Positions 33,920 through 43,542 are shown, counted from the first letter of the stretch. The stretch is 64,000 nt of DNA from Sulfurospirillum deleyianum DSM 6946 (GCF_000024885.1 NC_013512.1:1488001-1552000); one strand, 5' to 3'. Notes: generated from the sequence alone by a model not told the origin. Numbers and translations: made by a program.

Positions 33920-34090
33920 CAATACACAAAAGAGCTTTTTCAAACACTACTTGATGAAAAAATTGATACCTTACATGTAGAAAATGCCATCACCGAAGTC
34001 AAGCCATTTATCAAAGATTCTAACGTGTTTGATTTTTGGTCAAAAGATTATTTTAGATTGTTGGCTGGTAGGATAGAATTTTGGGATTGA
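33920..34090 (+). pseudogene. Remnant of a protein gene (possible AbiEii-like C-terminus)
   Basis: 57 in-frame codons with no start codon, ending at TGA 34088, with an in-frame TAG just upstream at 33914. It reads as convincing protein (QYTKELFQTLLDEKIDTLHV, KPFIKDSNVFDFWSKDYF). The pattern reminds me of C-termini of AbiEii-type nucleotidyltransferase toxins, but this is weak. It begins directly after repeat copy B, as if the gene was cut there. The 94 bases that follow (34091-34184) show nothing I can name. Confidence 0.55.
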
Positions 34091-34184
34091 TGTTAAATCT
34101 TTGAGTTTAAGAACACCCATTTAAAATGCAAATTGAAATTGTAAAAAGTTTAAATTAAAGCCCTGAACTTTTTTGATTCAGTAA

Positions 34185-34733
34185 TTAGCAAATTGCCCTA
34201 TTGCATGAAAGAATATCTATTTGAGAATGCTTGTAATCTTTATCATTGGTTAAAAGGATTAAGTCATTTTCTTCGCAGATTTTCACAATGGCTTTATCCA
34301 AAAAATCTAAGCTATCAACATGGCACATCATCAATAAATCAGACTTAGAAAAACTTCTTTCAACGACTTCAAAGGTAGCTAAAACATCATTTTTAACTAT
34401 GAGATAAATATCTTTTAGAGCTTCTTGCCCCTCTGGTAAATCTCTATACTTTTTATAAGACAACTCATTTTTTGTTAAATGTTTTTCTAACAAATAGTTA
34501 TCATATTCGAACCTAATCGCACGATTGACAAATTCAGCTATCACTACAAAATCTACAACAAATCTATTATCCTGATTATTTAGGCTTGTATAAAGTCTTG
34601 CATATTGGTCTTCCCAATTTGCATTTGTTGGCGTTCCATTGCCAAAAAGATAAATCAAAACATTGGTATCAAGAAAAATTGTTTTATTTTTGATAGGTGC
34701 AATAGATGATGGATTGTACCTATTCGCCATCAT
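34185..34733 (-). CDS. PIN-domain ribonuclease-like protein
   Basis: 182 residues. KTIFLDTNVLIYLFG (D22), VVIAEFVNRAI and LILLTNDKDYKH give the acidic residues of a PIN nuclease. PIN toxins cut RNA and need a partner to hold them off; here no classic antitoxin is adjacent. Instead it overlaps the DUF4325 gene by 14 bases and ends a four-gene operon with a GHKL ATPase and a restriction-modification enzyme. It may be the effector of that unit (inference). Confidence 0.82.
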   Translation of the reverse strand: MMANRYNPSSIAPIKNKTIFLDTNVLIYLFGNGTPTNANWEDQYARLYTSLNNQDNRFVVDFVVIAEFVNRAIRFEYDNYLLEKHLTKNELSYKKYRDLPEGQEALKDIYLIVKNDVLATFEVVERSFSKSDLLMMCHVDSLDFLDKAIVKICEENDLILLTNDKDYKHSQIDILSCNRAIC

Positions 34734-35079
34734 CTTCTCCTAAGATTTCCTGAATGGATGCCCTTATCTGCTCTGGATTTTTAAAATAATTTTTAGCATT
34801 GGTCGTTACTCTTTTTAAACGCACTTTTCCACTGTCGGACAAATCTTGAACCGATAAACTTTCTTTGATTTTATTTTCATCAAATTCGCCATAAAGCTTA
34901 CCGATGGCATTATTTAAAAAAGCCGTTGTCAGTTTATTGACATGTAAAAAAGAAAGAGAAGCTTTTTTATTTTCATTCAAGATTTTTTGTATCGTTTTAT
35001 AGACTTTATCACCATCTTCAGGCAATGTACAATCTTCCTGACCAACAATACTAAAAATATTGACTTTTACCTCATCCAT
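34720..35079 (-). CDS. STAS-like DUF4325 protein
   Basis: 119 residues. The segment KASLSFLHVNKLTTAFLNNAIGKLYGEF is typical of DUF4325, a STAS-like domain. STAS proteins act as switch partners of GHKL-type ATPases (as SpoIIAA does for SpoIIAB), and the ATPase gene lies 9 bases upstream. The acidic C-terminus (ILGEDDGE) overlaps the PIN gene start. It is probably a regulatory subunit of this unit. Confidence 0.75.
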   Translation of the reverse strand: MDEVKVNIFSIVGQEDCTLPEDGDKVYKTIQKILNENKKASLSFLHVNKLTTAFLNNAIGKLYGEFDENKIKESLSVQDLSDSGKVRLKRVTTNAKNYFKNPEQIRASIQEILGEDDGE

Positions 35080-35088
35080 CGTTTTTCC

Positions 35089-35967
35089 TTAAAATAACTC
35101 ATTTATATCAATTCTTTCTAACTCATTTGCAAATGTATAGGTCCTCATATCATCTATTTTAAACGTCATACTGATAACAGCACCATCAAAATAATAATCT
35201 AATTTTTGAATGACTTCTTTTTGATGACTAAATTCATAAAAAGCATCCCCACTAATGATTTGGATTTTACCATTGTTTTGTGAAATAAACTCTTTAAGCA
35301 AAGCCAGTCCCAAACCACCAGAAACCCCTTTTTTAGTAGTGTTTCCATCTATCATCGCCCATTTGATAGCACTGCATGAGTCTATTGCCATACCAAAATC
35401 TTTCTCGATTCGTTTTGCAAAACCTATTCCCGTATCTGCAATCGTAAAATTTAACTTATTATCTCTTGGAAAAAATTGTCCGCAGGTATAAATAAACTCT
35501 GTTTCACTGTGCATTTGAGCATTGATAAACATCTCTTGAATGGATTCACTGATTTTTTCATGGACGGCATCACTCATATTGGGAAATTCTGTTCTACTGA
35601 TAAGTTTTTCCTCTAAATATTGATTAAAATATCTATTGTCAGCGGGTTTTAGTTTTGTATATTCTATGGTCGTATGATTTGTATCATATGCTTTTTCGTA
35701 ACCATAAAATGACAAAAAACTATTTTTTTGTAAAATGGTTTTGATACTCTCGCCAATATAAATAAAATTGATATCATTAAGCCCATCATTTTTAATTTTA
35801 TCAAGGATTCCGCCTAAAACAGCACAAAGATTGGCATCGAACCATTGTCTTATTTGAATATCTAGTGTTTCAAATAAATCATTTTTATGCTCTTGATAAA
35901 GTTTTATAAGTTGATTGTAACTTGCTAAGTCATTGTGGATATTTGAAAGCGTATAAAGTGCCATCAA
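35089..35967 (-). CDS. GHKL/HATPase-domain protein paired with DUF4325
   Basis: 292 residues. The Bergerat ATP-binding fold covers the C-terminal 150 residues: N-box QEMFINAQMHSE, G1 box IADTGIGFAKRI, G2 box SGGLGLALLKEFI. There is no H-box or membrane segment, so it is not a standard histidine kinase. The N-terminal half is unrecognised. Its start overlaps the restriction enzyme stop as ATGA. Anti-sigma-like kinase, MutL-like and sensor roles are all possible; pairing with a STAS-like protein favours a switch kinase. Confidence 0.8.
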   Translation of the reverse strand: MMALYTLSNIHNDLASYNQLIKLYQEHKNDLFETLDIQIRQWFDANLCAVLGGILDKIKNDGLNDINFIYIGESIKTILQKNSFLSFYGYEKAYDTNHTTIEYTKLKPADNRYFNQYLEEKLISRTEFPNMSDAVHEKISESIQEMFINAQMHSETEFIYTCGQFFPRDNKLNFTIADTGIGFAKRIEKDFGMAIDSCSAIKWAMIDGNTTKKGVSGGLGLALLKEFISQNNGKIQIISGDAFYEFSHQKEVIQKLDYYFDGAVISMTFKIDDMRTYTFANELERIDINELF

Positions 35968-38888
35968 TTTCCCTCCACTATCTTTATCTCATCTTCGCTC
36001 AATCCGTAAAGTTTATAGACCATTGTATCTATCTCTTGTTCACACTCAATGACTCGTTTTTCAAGGGTTTCTATCTCTTTTTTGAGTTTGATTTCACGGT
36101 CAAAGTTATTACATGTAATCGCTTCATCGAGTAAGATTTTATAGTCTTTGATTTTTTGCTTTGACTCTAAAATTTCATCTACATGAACGATAAAAGGTTG
36201 TTGTGCCTCTTCTGAGATATCCTTAATGGGTAATGTGTTCATTTTATTAGCATCTAAACGAACTCTACCACCCTTTTCAGCATCACCAAAAGCGGGGAAA
36301 AGATACTTTTTGACAAAATCAAAGAGTTTAGAATTCAAAATACACTGTAAATATTTATTGGCATTGGCAATAAAATAACAATTTGCACTTATATAATAAC
36401 CCTCAGTGTCATAATAAAACTTATGATTTAACGCCGTATGATAGTAAATGAGTTTTGGCTCTTCTAATTTATCATAATAATCACATGCTCGAAGATTCCA
36501 GTAATTAAGCCCTTTATCTTGTCGTTTGATAAGTTCATCTCTAAACTGCTCTAAATAGTTAAAAACAGCAGGATAATTTTTTTGGATATCTGTATCATAT
36601 CCAGTAGCAACCATATAACGACCAGAGTGATTTATCTCCCATTTTCCAAAATCATCGCCTTCAACCATTTTTTTAAGAATTTGAGAAGAACTTTTATCTT
36701 GAATCATGATTTGTTGATACGTTTCTTTTTGAATAATAAAGGCTTTATTCAAACCTGTTTTAATTCCATAAAAAACTCCGCCATTGGTGTATTCTTTCAA
36801 TGTTGTATCTACATTTTTAAACTTTGCAAGAATAGCTGTCACTGTGGGGCTTGTAAACTTCCATATTTCGTCGGCTAATTCATCTTTGGAATAAGCACAA
36901 AATTGATAATCCATAGACTGGGCTTCAGAAAGAGATTTTACCATAATGTACAAAAGCTCATTGTCACTTTTTTTGTTTTCTAAAATAATAATGGCAGGTT
37001 CTGTCGAAGCATCTTCAAAAATATTGAGTTCACCGAAATTGACTAATTTTTGAATAGCATAAGGTTTCAGGTATTTTCGTAAATTGACACCATATTTTCG
37101 CTCCATCCATTTATTAGGTGTTATAAAACCTAAAATACCATTTTCTTTTAAAAGATTAATAGACAATTCATAGAAATAAACATACAAATCCGCTGTCGAA
37201 GTTGCAACATTTTGAAATTTTTGCATATACTGTTCTTTGATGATATTATCAATCGCTTCTTGTCTTACATATGGAGGATTGCCAATAACCACATCAAAAC
37301 TATTTTCCTCAAATGGCATTTCCAAAAGCGAATTAGCACATTTGATTTTATCACTCAAATTTGCCAGTGCTCTTCCCTTTTGTGCCGTTCTAAGCCACAA
37401 ACTTAGCCTTGCTATCTCCACCGCATCTTCGTTGATGTCCACGCCGTAAAGGTTGTTTTCTAAGATGGAGGCTTCTATCTCGTAGTAAGCGGTGATGTCG
37501 CCCATGATGGCGAGTTTTTCTTGGAGTTCTTTGTGCTCTTTTATGAGGTATTCTAACGCTTGATTGAGAAACGCCCCACTTCCACATGCTGGGTCAAGAA
37601 TCTTTACATGTAAAAGCCACTCTTTGTAACGCTCTAGGTTTTCTTTTGTAAGGGCTTCTTCTTTGGTAGGTTTTTTACTGTTTTTAGGCGCTTCCACGCT
37701 TTTTACATGTAAAGCTTCTTTTTGCTCTTCGCAAAGTTTTCCTAGTGTGTTTTCCACGATGTAACGTGTAATGTACTCAGGTGTATAAAAGACACCGTCT
37801 TTTTTGCGTTTGGAGTTTTTCTTATCAAATGCTAGGTCATTGATAGAAGCGTTGAGTTCTTCAAGGTCGCTCAAACTTTGCTCGAAGATATGCCCTAAGA
37901 TATTGACCGAGATGTCACTGACAAAGTCGTAGTTGCTTAGTTTTTGGGCGTTGGCATCCAAACAAACATCATCAATTTTAAGGCTATCTAAGAATTCATC
38001 GGTGGCAAACAGTCCACCGTTGTATTTGGGGATGTTTAGTTTGGCATTGCCTGTATTGATACCATCAAAATAGAACTTAAAAATGTCATAGAGTTTGTAG
38101 TCAGTAAAACGCTGGTTGGCGAACTCTTCACGTATCTCTTTGATGGTGTTGTGGCGAAGCAAGGCTCTATCTTCCGCAAAGAGAATGAAGATGATACGGT
38201 CACACAGTTTTTGGGTGAGACGAAGTAAAAGTGACTTGTCGATGTTGGGATTGTTTTCGATGATATTTTCAAAAAGCTGTGTTCTAAAAATGCTAAAGTC
38301 TTTGTACAGTTCTTTAGAGATACTCTGTTCAAAGTTAGCAGACTTTTCTTTGAGTTTTTGAGGGATATTTTCTTTGATACTTTCAAAACTCAGCAATAAA
38401 TGAAGCTTTTTAAACTCGTCATAACTCAAAGTAAAAAGGCTAAATTTCTCATAAGCGGTTTTTTTATCAATGTAAAATCGCAACTCATCAAAGTTCGAGA
38501 TGATAATATACTTTGAGTTCGAATGTGAATTGTGATAATTAAAAGCTTGTGCTTCAATAGCGTCTAATTGTTTTGTTTTTTGGTCTTTAAGCTCTACTAC
38601 GCCAACCACCTCACCCTTAACATAGATGACACCATCGGCTTTTTTCCCATCGGTTTCGTTTTTCTTTTCACGCTCTAGGTTGAAGTTACTAGGGTTTGTG
38701 CTATCAAGCGTGTAGCCCAAACATGCTTCAAAAATATCTTTTAAAAAACCATCTTGATACTTTTCTTCTTTGACGGTTTTTATAAAGTCTATTTTTGCTA
38801 AAAATTTTTGATACGCAGCCCAACGAAGAGCGACTTTGCTTTCATCTTGCACAAATGTGGTTAATACGGATTTTTGAAAGAGTGCCAA
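35964..38888 (-). CDS. Type IIG restriction-modification enzyme (Eco57I-like)
   Basis: 974 residues combining nuclease and methyltransferase. An N-terminal PD-(D/E)xK site is seen as D85 and E99-L-K101 (VVGVVELKDQ). A central N6-adenine methyltransferase has motif I LDPACGSGAFLNQ (about 430) and motif IV VVIGNPPYV (about 535). A C-terminal target-recognition region is more AT-rich, and a coiled tail (EIETLEKRVIECEQEI) ends the protein. One polypeptide should cut and methylate; the target sequence is not predictable here. It leads the operon ahead of the ATPase, DUF4325 and PIN genes. Three iterated palindromes lie within it. Confidence 0.9.
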   Translation of the reverse strand: MALFQKSVLTTFVQDESKVALRWAAYQKFLAKIDFIKTVKEEKYQDGFLKDIFEACLGYTLDSTNPSNFNLEREKKNETDGKKADGVIYVKGEVVGVVELKDQKTKQLDAIEAQAFNYHNSHSNSKYIIISNFDELRFYIDKKTAYEKFSLFTLSYDEFKKLHLLLSFESIKENIPQKLKEKSANFEQSISKELYKDFSIFRTQLFENIIENNPNIDKSLLLRLTQKLCDRIIFILFAEDRALLRHNTIKEIREEFANQRFTDYKLYDIFKFYFDGINTGNAKLNIPKYNGGLFATDEFLDSLKIDDVCLDANAQKLSNYDFVSDISVNILGHIFEQSLSDLEELNASINDLAFDKKNSKRKKDGVFYTPEYITRYIVENTLGKLCEEQKEALHVKSVEAPKNSKKPTKEEALTKENLERYKEWLLHVKILDPACGSGAFLNQALEYLIKEHKELQEKLAIMGDITAYYEIEASILENNLYGVDINEDAVEIARLSLWLRTAQKGRALANLSDKIKCANSLLEMPFEENSFDVVIGNPPYVRQEAIDNIIKEQYMQKFQNVATSTADLYVYFYELSINLLKENGILGFITPNKWMERKYGVNLRKYLKPYAIQKLVNFGELNIFEDASTEPAIIILENKKSDNELLYIMVKSLSEAQSMDYQFCAYSKDELADEIWKFTSPTVTAILAKFKNVDTTLKEYTNGGVFYGIKTGLNKAFIIQKETYQQIMIQDKSSSQILKKMVEGDDFGKWEINHSGRYMVATGYDTDIQKNYPAVFNYLEQFRDELIKRQDKGLNYWNLRACDYYDKLEEPKLIYYHTALNHKFYYDTEGYYISANCYFIANANKYLQCILNSKLFDFVKKYLFPAFGDAEKGGRVRLDANKMNTLPIKDISEEAQQPFIVHVDEILESKQKIKDYKILLDEAITCNNFDREIKLKKEIETLEKRVIECEQEIDTMVYKLYGLSEDEIKIVEGN

Positions 38889-38951
38889 AATAGAAACCTT
38901 TGTTTTACATGTAAAGATATTTTAACATACAAACGCTTTGCTTGACAAAAG

Positions 38952-38969
38952 GGCTCTACTTTTAACTTT
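38952..38969 (-). repeat. Dispersed 18-bp motif, copy C (inverted)
   Basis: On the minus strand AAAGTTAAAAGTAGAGCC, 16 of 18 bases the same as copies A and B but in opposite orientation. It lies 64 bases upstream of the restriction enzyme start, so copies B and C bracket that operon as imperfect inverted repeats. Confidence 0.5.
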
Positions 38970-39000
38970 TTTGCTTTACATGTAAAAACAAAAAATTGCT

Positions 39001-39693
39001 CTAAACTCTATTTTCTTCCTTCAAACGATAGGTCATGACCAGATTAAAACAAAGCTCACTAAGCATCAGCAAGTCCCACATGGAGAGGATTTCTAAAAAG
39101 GGCATGCCCTCACTTAAGGCTTCAAAATCAATGTTACATGTAAAGACATAGGCATCATTTGGAGCGTCTAGTTCTGGGAGGTTTAGCGAGTATTGAAAGC
39201 GAAAGGTCATATTGGGATTGCGATTCATTCGACGGATACGTTTGAGCGTGCCATCATAGTCTTTCTCGCTCAAGCAAATCTCTGAGTGAATGTTATGGGA
39301 GAGGACATTGCGTACAAAGGAGAGTATGTCGAAGAAGTTTTCATACTGTTCCCCAAAAAGCTCTTGCATAAACGTTTTAAAAGGACTCTCAAACCGCAAA
39401 CTCTCCACCATCGCCATACAAATGCCCCGAAAAGCATTAAACTCGACAAAATACTCAAACAAGGAGATGGTTTCACTGGTTGTCTGACGCGCATTAATGA
39501 GAAGCTCTTGAATAATCTCAGCATTGAAGTAGTACGCTTTGCCCTCTTCGTATTTTTTCACCACAAAGAGGCTTCTATCGAGTAAATCTTCTGTTTTGGA
39601 GAGCTTGCCCAAAAACTCACCCATATGTAAAAAGTAAAAATTTTGCTCTACTAAGAGCAAAGCATCATCGAGTAACACATCTTGTGAAGTCAT
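39001..39693 (-). CDS. Helical protein of unknown function coupled to a molybdopterin oxidoreductase
   Basis: 230 residues, mostly predicted helix, no signal peptide or membrane span. I recognise no family. SFVRNVLSHNIHSE contains R-x4-H, which is HEPN-like but could be chance. Its start overlaps the oxidoreductase stop by 4 bases, which argues for a partner or maturation role of that enzyme, as TorD-type chaperones have, although TorD motifs are not visible. A palindrome copy encodes VFTCN. Confidence 0.55.
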   Translation of the reverse strand: MTSQDVLLDDALLLVEQNFYFLHMGEFLGKLSKTEDLLDRSLFVVKKYEEGKAYYFNAEIIQELLINARQTTSETISLFEYFVEFNAFRGICMAMVESLRFESPFKTFMQELFGEQYENFFDILSFVRNVLSHNIHSEICLSEKDYDGTLKRIRRMNRNPNMTFRFQYSLNLPELDAPNDAYVFTCNIDFEALSEGMPFLEILSMWDLLMLSELCFNLVMTYRLKEENRV

Positions 39694-41435
39694 TTTTTCT
39701 TATCCAATCGCACTTTAACCTCTTGATACACCGCACACTCGCCCTTTTGGCTCATCAAATGCGGGGTGAGAACATTGCCATTTTTAGCGCCACTGTACAG
39801 CAACAGACAATCATCTCTTAATTCCTCGCAGGGCATCACGGCATATTCACAGCTTCCATACGCACTGCTTAGAAGCACCCTATCCTCTTGCTCTAAACCC
39901 AAACTTTTAGGCACATACAAATAATCATCGGTGATAAATTGCGAATTAAGCGACCTGTTTTGCTTAGCGCTGATGAGGTAAAATCCCTCATCCATCAAAG
40001 GCTCTTCTTCAAAAGATTCTAAAAATTCAAACCGACCGCTGGGCGTATAAAAGCCTTTAGCATACGGCAAATCCTCGTAACTTTTTGAGATTAAAAAGCC
40101 CTCTTTTTGCACACCATTGGAGTCAATCACCACCTCAATAATCGTCTTTTCCTCTTCCAAAGGCGTGTAGCCAAAGGCTTTTAAAAGGGTTTGAGTCAAT
40201 GCGTATTCACTCACACCCATCTTACTTTCCACAAGTTTTGGCATTCGCCCAATGAACGGATGCCCGTAGCTCAACTTCACATCCTCTTTTTCCAAAAACG
40301 AACACGCAGGAATAACCAAATGCGCTTTTTGCGAGGTTTCATTTTCATGCAAACCAAAGTAGACCACACACGAAGCTTTTTCAATTCCCTCTCTGACGTT
40401 GAGCGTTGAAGGCATTTGACTTAGAGGATTGCCCCCTTGAATAAACACCAACTCAAATTTAGAAAAATCAACAATGGGCAAAGGCTCAGTTTGGGCTTTC
40501 ACTTTAAAAGGTGCATAAAATCCAAAACCGCTATTGCTAAGATAGCCAACACCACACCCCTCTTTTCCAAAAAGTCCTAAAAGTGCCCCTAATGCGTCAA
40601 TGGAGCGTAACACACTGTGTCCAAAGCGGTACTTTTGAACCCCCACACCCGCTAATATGCACACTTTTTTACCATGAATTAGCTCTAAAAATTGCTCTAT
40701 TTGCGAAGTTGAAACATCGGCTTTTAAAAGTAACTCCTCTTGAGAAAAGCCCTCAAGAAACTCTCGAAACGCTTCAAAATTAAGCGTGCGCTCTTGCAAA
40801 AATGCCTTATCTTCTTTGTTTACATGTAAAAGCGCCTTGGCTAGGGCTAAGGCTAGAAAAAGATCCCCTTTGGGTTTGATAGAAAAGTGCAACGCCGCAT
40901 GGTTGGCAAGCTCGATTTTAACAGGGTCAATGACAATGAGCGTCTTGCCTTTTAAGGATGGCAACATATGCGAATTGGTCACCGAGGGGTTTCGCCCCCA
41001 AAGAATCACCACCTCCGCCTCTTTTACATGTAAAGGCGAAAGCGCTAAATTTGCCCCTCTTCCCTCGCAAATGCCCACATCTCCCGCCTCATCACACAAC
41101 GAACCTGAGGCTAAAATGGCGTGGTGTTCCGCAAAAAAACGTTTGCTTGCACTTTGCATCACCCCTAAATTACCACTGCCTTTAAAATAGAGTGTTTTAG
41201 AGGGCGCATGCCCTTGAAGCTTTTCGACTAAAATCTTTAAAGCCTCATCCATAGAGATGCTCTGCCCCAAATAGCGAGGCTCTTCAATGCGTTCAAACTG
41301 GTGGTAATGGTTGAGGTGGTGACACAAATAGCCTTGGGTGATGGGATGGGCTTTATTACCTTTGAGTTTTAAGTTCTCCCCAACAACGATGCTACATCCA
41401 TCAAAACAATCAAGCGGACAGGTTGTTAAACGCAT
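39690..41435 (-). CDS. Cytoplasmic molybdopterin oxidoreductase (DMSO reductase family)
   Basis: 581 residues from ATG 41435; an upstream extension to 41549 runs into glyS and lacks a good ribosome site, while AGGGGCG precedes 41435. The N-terminal FeS motif C-x3-C-x3-C (TCPLDCFDGCSIV) with a later GYLCHH cysteine opens the family fold. GSGSLCDEAGD, ILWGRNPSVTNSHM and FIQGGNPLSQMPS are cofactor-binding parts, with a short C-terminal pterin-binding domain. No Tat signal, so cytoplasmic; it is shorter than formate or polysulfide reductases. The substrate is unknown. Two palindromes are read as LHVK and LHVN. Confidence 0.83.
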   Translation of the reverse strand: MRLTTCPLDCFDGCSIVVGENLKLKGNKAHPITQGYLCHHLNHYHQFERIEEPRYLGQSISMDEALKILVEKLQGHAPSKTLYFKGSGNLGVMQSASKRFFAEHHAILASGSLCDEAGDVGICEGRGANLALSPLHVKEAEVVILWGRNPSVTNSHMLPSLKGKTLIVIDPVKIELANHAALHFSIKPKGDLFLALALAKALLHVNKEDKAFLQERTLNFEAFREFLEGFSQEELLLKADVSTSQIEQFLELIHGKKVCILAGVGVQKYRFGHSVLRSIDALGALLGLFGKEGCGVGYLSNSGFGFYAPFKVKAQTEPLPIVDFSKFELVFIQGGNPLSQMPSTLNVREGIEKASCVVYFGLHENETSQKAHLVIPACSFLEKEDVKLSYGHPFIGRMPKLVESKMGVSEYALTQTLLKAFGYTPLEEEKTIIEVVIDSNGVQKEGFLISKSYEDLPYAKGFYTPSGRFEFLESFEEEPLMDEGFYLISAKQNRSLNSQFITDDYLYVPKSLGLEQEDRVLLSSAYGSCEYAVMPCEELRDDCLLLYSGAKNGNVLTPHLMSQKGECAVYQEVKVRLDKKK

Positions 41436-41460
41436 TTTAACGCCCCTTTGGTGTGTTTGA

Positions 41461-41484
41461 AAAAGAAGGCCGAAGCCTCCTTCT
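41461..41484 (-). terminator. UUCG-loop terminator after glyS
   Basis: On the minus strand AGAAGGAGGC-TTCG-GCCTTCTTTTT forms a 10-bp stem (three G-U pairs) closed by a UUCG tetraloop and running into a T tract. It lies just past the glyS stop at 41491. Confidence 0.75.
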
Positions 41485-41490
41485 AAAGGT

Positions 41491-43542
41491 TTAGAGTGTA
41501 ATCTCTTTAATATCTGCAATCGACTTAAACGCCGTGTAAATAGAGCCAATGAGGTTTTGGCGATTGGCTCTTAGTTCAGGATTTTCCACATTAACCATGA
41601 CGTTATCAAAAAAAGCATCAATATGTGGCTTGAGCGCAAACAATGCATCCAAATGCGCTTCAAAACTCTCATAATTTTTCGCATTAACCGCACTAAACGC
41701 ATCAAAGAGTGCCGTTTCGTACGCATTTTCAAAGAGCGCTTGGTTAATACTAAGTGTTTGGTTCATATCCATGTTTTTAATGATATTTGCCACCCGTTTA
41801 AAGGTTGAAAACATCTCTTTAAAGCCATCATCTTGCACCATCGTTGCAAGTGCTTGAATCTTTAACGACAAGCGGACAATGTCTCGCTCTCCACTGCTAA
41901 TGACCGCTGAGATAATCGAAGGATTGACATCGAAAAATTGATACATACGCTCCAAAAAGAAGCTCTCTAAAAGCGCAAAATCAAACGCCTTATACCCTTG
42001 CGCAAGTGCTTTTAAATCTTTAGAAATGTCAAAAGCGATGCCTTGCTCTAACACAATTTTCACAATGCCATTGACCGCACGGCGAAGCGCATACGGGTCT
42101 TTGTTTCCTGTGGGGATTTTGTTAATGCTAAAAAGCGCAATAAGTGAATCAAGCTTATACGCCAAAGCGACAATAGCGCTAAAAAGCGTACTAGGAAGCG
42201 CACTTTCCTCAGAATTTGGAAGGTACTGCTCTTTAAGTGCAAGGGCGAAAAGTTCATCCTCACCCGCTTCTTTAGCGTAGTAGTAACCCATTAAGCCTTG
42301 AAGTTCGGTAAATTCATAAACCATTTCGCTGAGCAAATCGCTTTTAGCATACAAGACCGATTTTTCCATCAGTGCGTTTAGGCTCTGGGGATTTAAACGG
42401 CTATGCTCTGCTAAGAGTCTCTCTTGGTATTGCGCACTTAAATAGAGCGCTATGGCTTTTTCACGCTTCGTTTTATCCATCAAAGAGCCTAACCCATCCA
42501 AATAGGTAATATCTTTAAGCCCCTCATAGCAAAGCCCTTTTTTCAAGTCGTTATCTAAGAAGAAAATGGCGTCAGACAGACGGGCACGAAGCACTTTTTC
42601 ATTTCCTTTGACAATCAAATCATAATCATCGCTAATGGCGTTAGAGACCACAATAAAACGATTGGTCAGTTTGCCCTCTTTAAAGACAGGAAAATAGCGT
42701 TGGTTCTCTTTCATGGAGGTAATAATCACCTCAGGAGGCAGACGTAAAAAACGCTCTTCAAAACTTCCGATTAACGCCGTTGGATACTCCGTAATCGCCA
42801 CAACTTCTGCCAAAAGCTCAGCATCAATCTCAATGCTCACACCCTCTTTTGCCTCAATCGCTTTAAATGCATTTAAAATGATCTCTTCACGTTTGGAAGG
42901 GTAAAGCACCACGCCACGTTCAGCCAAACGCTCAAAATAATCGCCCGCAAACATATACGCAAAAGGCTCATACGAGATGGTACGGTGTGGGTATGAAAAG
43001 GGTGTGGACTCGACACCAAACAAGGAAAACGGCACATGCTCATCTCCTAACATACAACCAAACCAGCGAATCGGGCGAATAAAACTCTCTTCCAAAAAGC
43101 CCCAACGCATGGACTTTCCAAAATTCAGCCCCTTAATAAACTGCTCGATCATCTCTTTAAGCAGTGGTTTAGAACTTTGAGGTGCAATGGTTCGCTTGTA
43201 GTACAAAACCTCTTTGCCATCTTTCATCGCCGTAGCAATTTCGCTAAATTCTACACCGCATTTTTTCGCAAATCCTAAAGCCGCAGGAGTGGGTGCGCCA
43301 TCTTTAAGGGCAACACTGAGTGGCGCTCCAAAAAACTCCTCCTCTTTTTCTCCTTGTTCAGTCGGGAAAGACTCGTGCCAAAGCACCAAACGACGAGGTG
43401 TATAATAAAACTCAAACGCACACGCCAAAGCATTTTTTTCTAAAATATCAAGCCATTGTTTTTCGATGGTAGGAAGTTCTTTTAAAAAGGGAATTGCAGG
43501 GAGTTCTTCAACACCAATTTCTATCAAAAGGGGTTTGACCAT
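41491..43542 (-). CDS. glyS: Glycyl-tRNA synthetase beta subunit
   Basis: 683 residues from ATG 43542 (AAGG 7 bases upstream); an in-frame TTG at 43548 is less likely. LLIEIGVEELPA at the start, PHRTISYEP, EFTELQGLMGYYYA and KIPTGNKDPYALRRA are landmark GlyS blocks, with the C-terminal DALR-type helical domain. It pairs with GlyQ (not in the window) to charge tRNA-Gly. A palindrome copy lies 12 bases upstream of the start and another near 43608. Confidence 0.95.
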   Translation of the reverse strand: MVKPLLIEIGVEELPAIPFLKELPTIEKQWLDILEKNALACAFEFYYTPRRLVLWHESFPTEQGEKEEEFFGAPLSVALKDGAPTPAALGFAKKCGVEFSEIATAMKDGKEVLYYKRTIAPQSSKPLLKEMIEQFIKGLNFGKSMRWGFLEESFIRPIRWFGCMLGDEHVPFSLFGVESTPFSYPHRTISYEPFAYMFAGDYFERLAERGVVLYPSKREEIILNAFKAIEAKEGVSIEIDAELLAEVVAITEYPTALIGSFEERFLRLPPEVIITSMKENQRYFPVFKEGKLTNRFIVVSNAISDDYDLIVKGNEKVLRARLSDAIFFLDNDLKKGLCYEGLKDITYLDGLGSLMDKTKREKAIALYLSAQYQERLLAEHSRLNPQSLNALMEKSVLYAKSDLLSEMVYEFTELQGLMGYYYAKEAGEDELFALALKEQYLPNSEESALPSTLFSAIVALAYKLDSLIALFSINKIPTGNKDPYALRRAVNGIVKIVLEQGIAFDISKDLKALAQGYKAFDFALLESFFLERMYQFFDVNPSIISAVISSGERDIVRLSLKIQALATMVQDDGFKEMFSTFKRVANIIKNMDMNQTLSINQALFENAYETALFDAFSAVNAKNYESFEAHLDALFALKPHIDAFFDNVMVNVENPELRANRQNLIGSIYTAFKSIADIKEITL

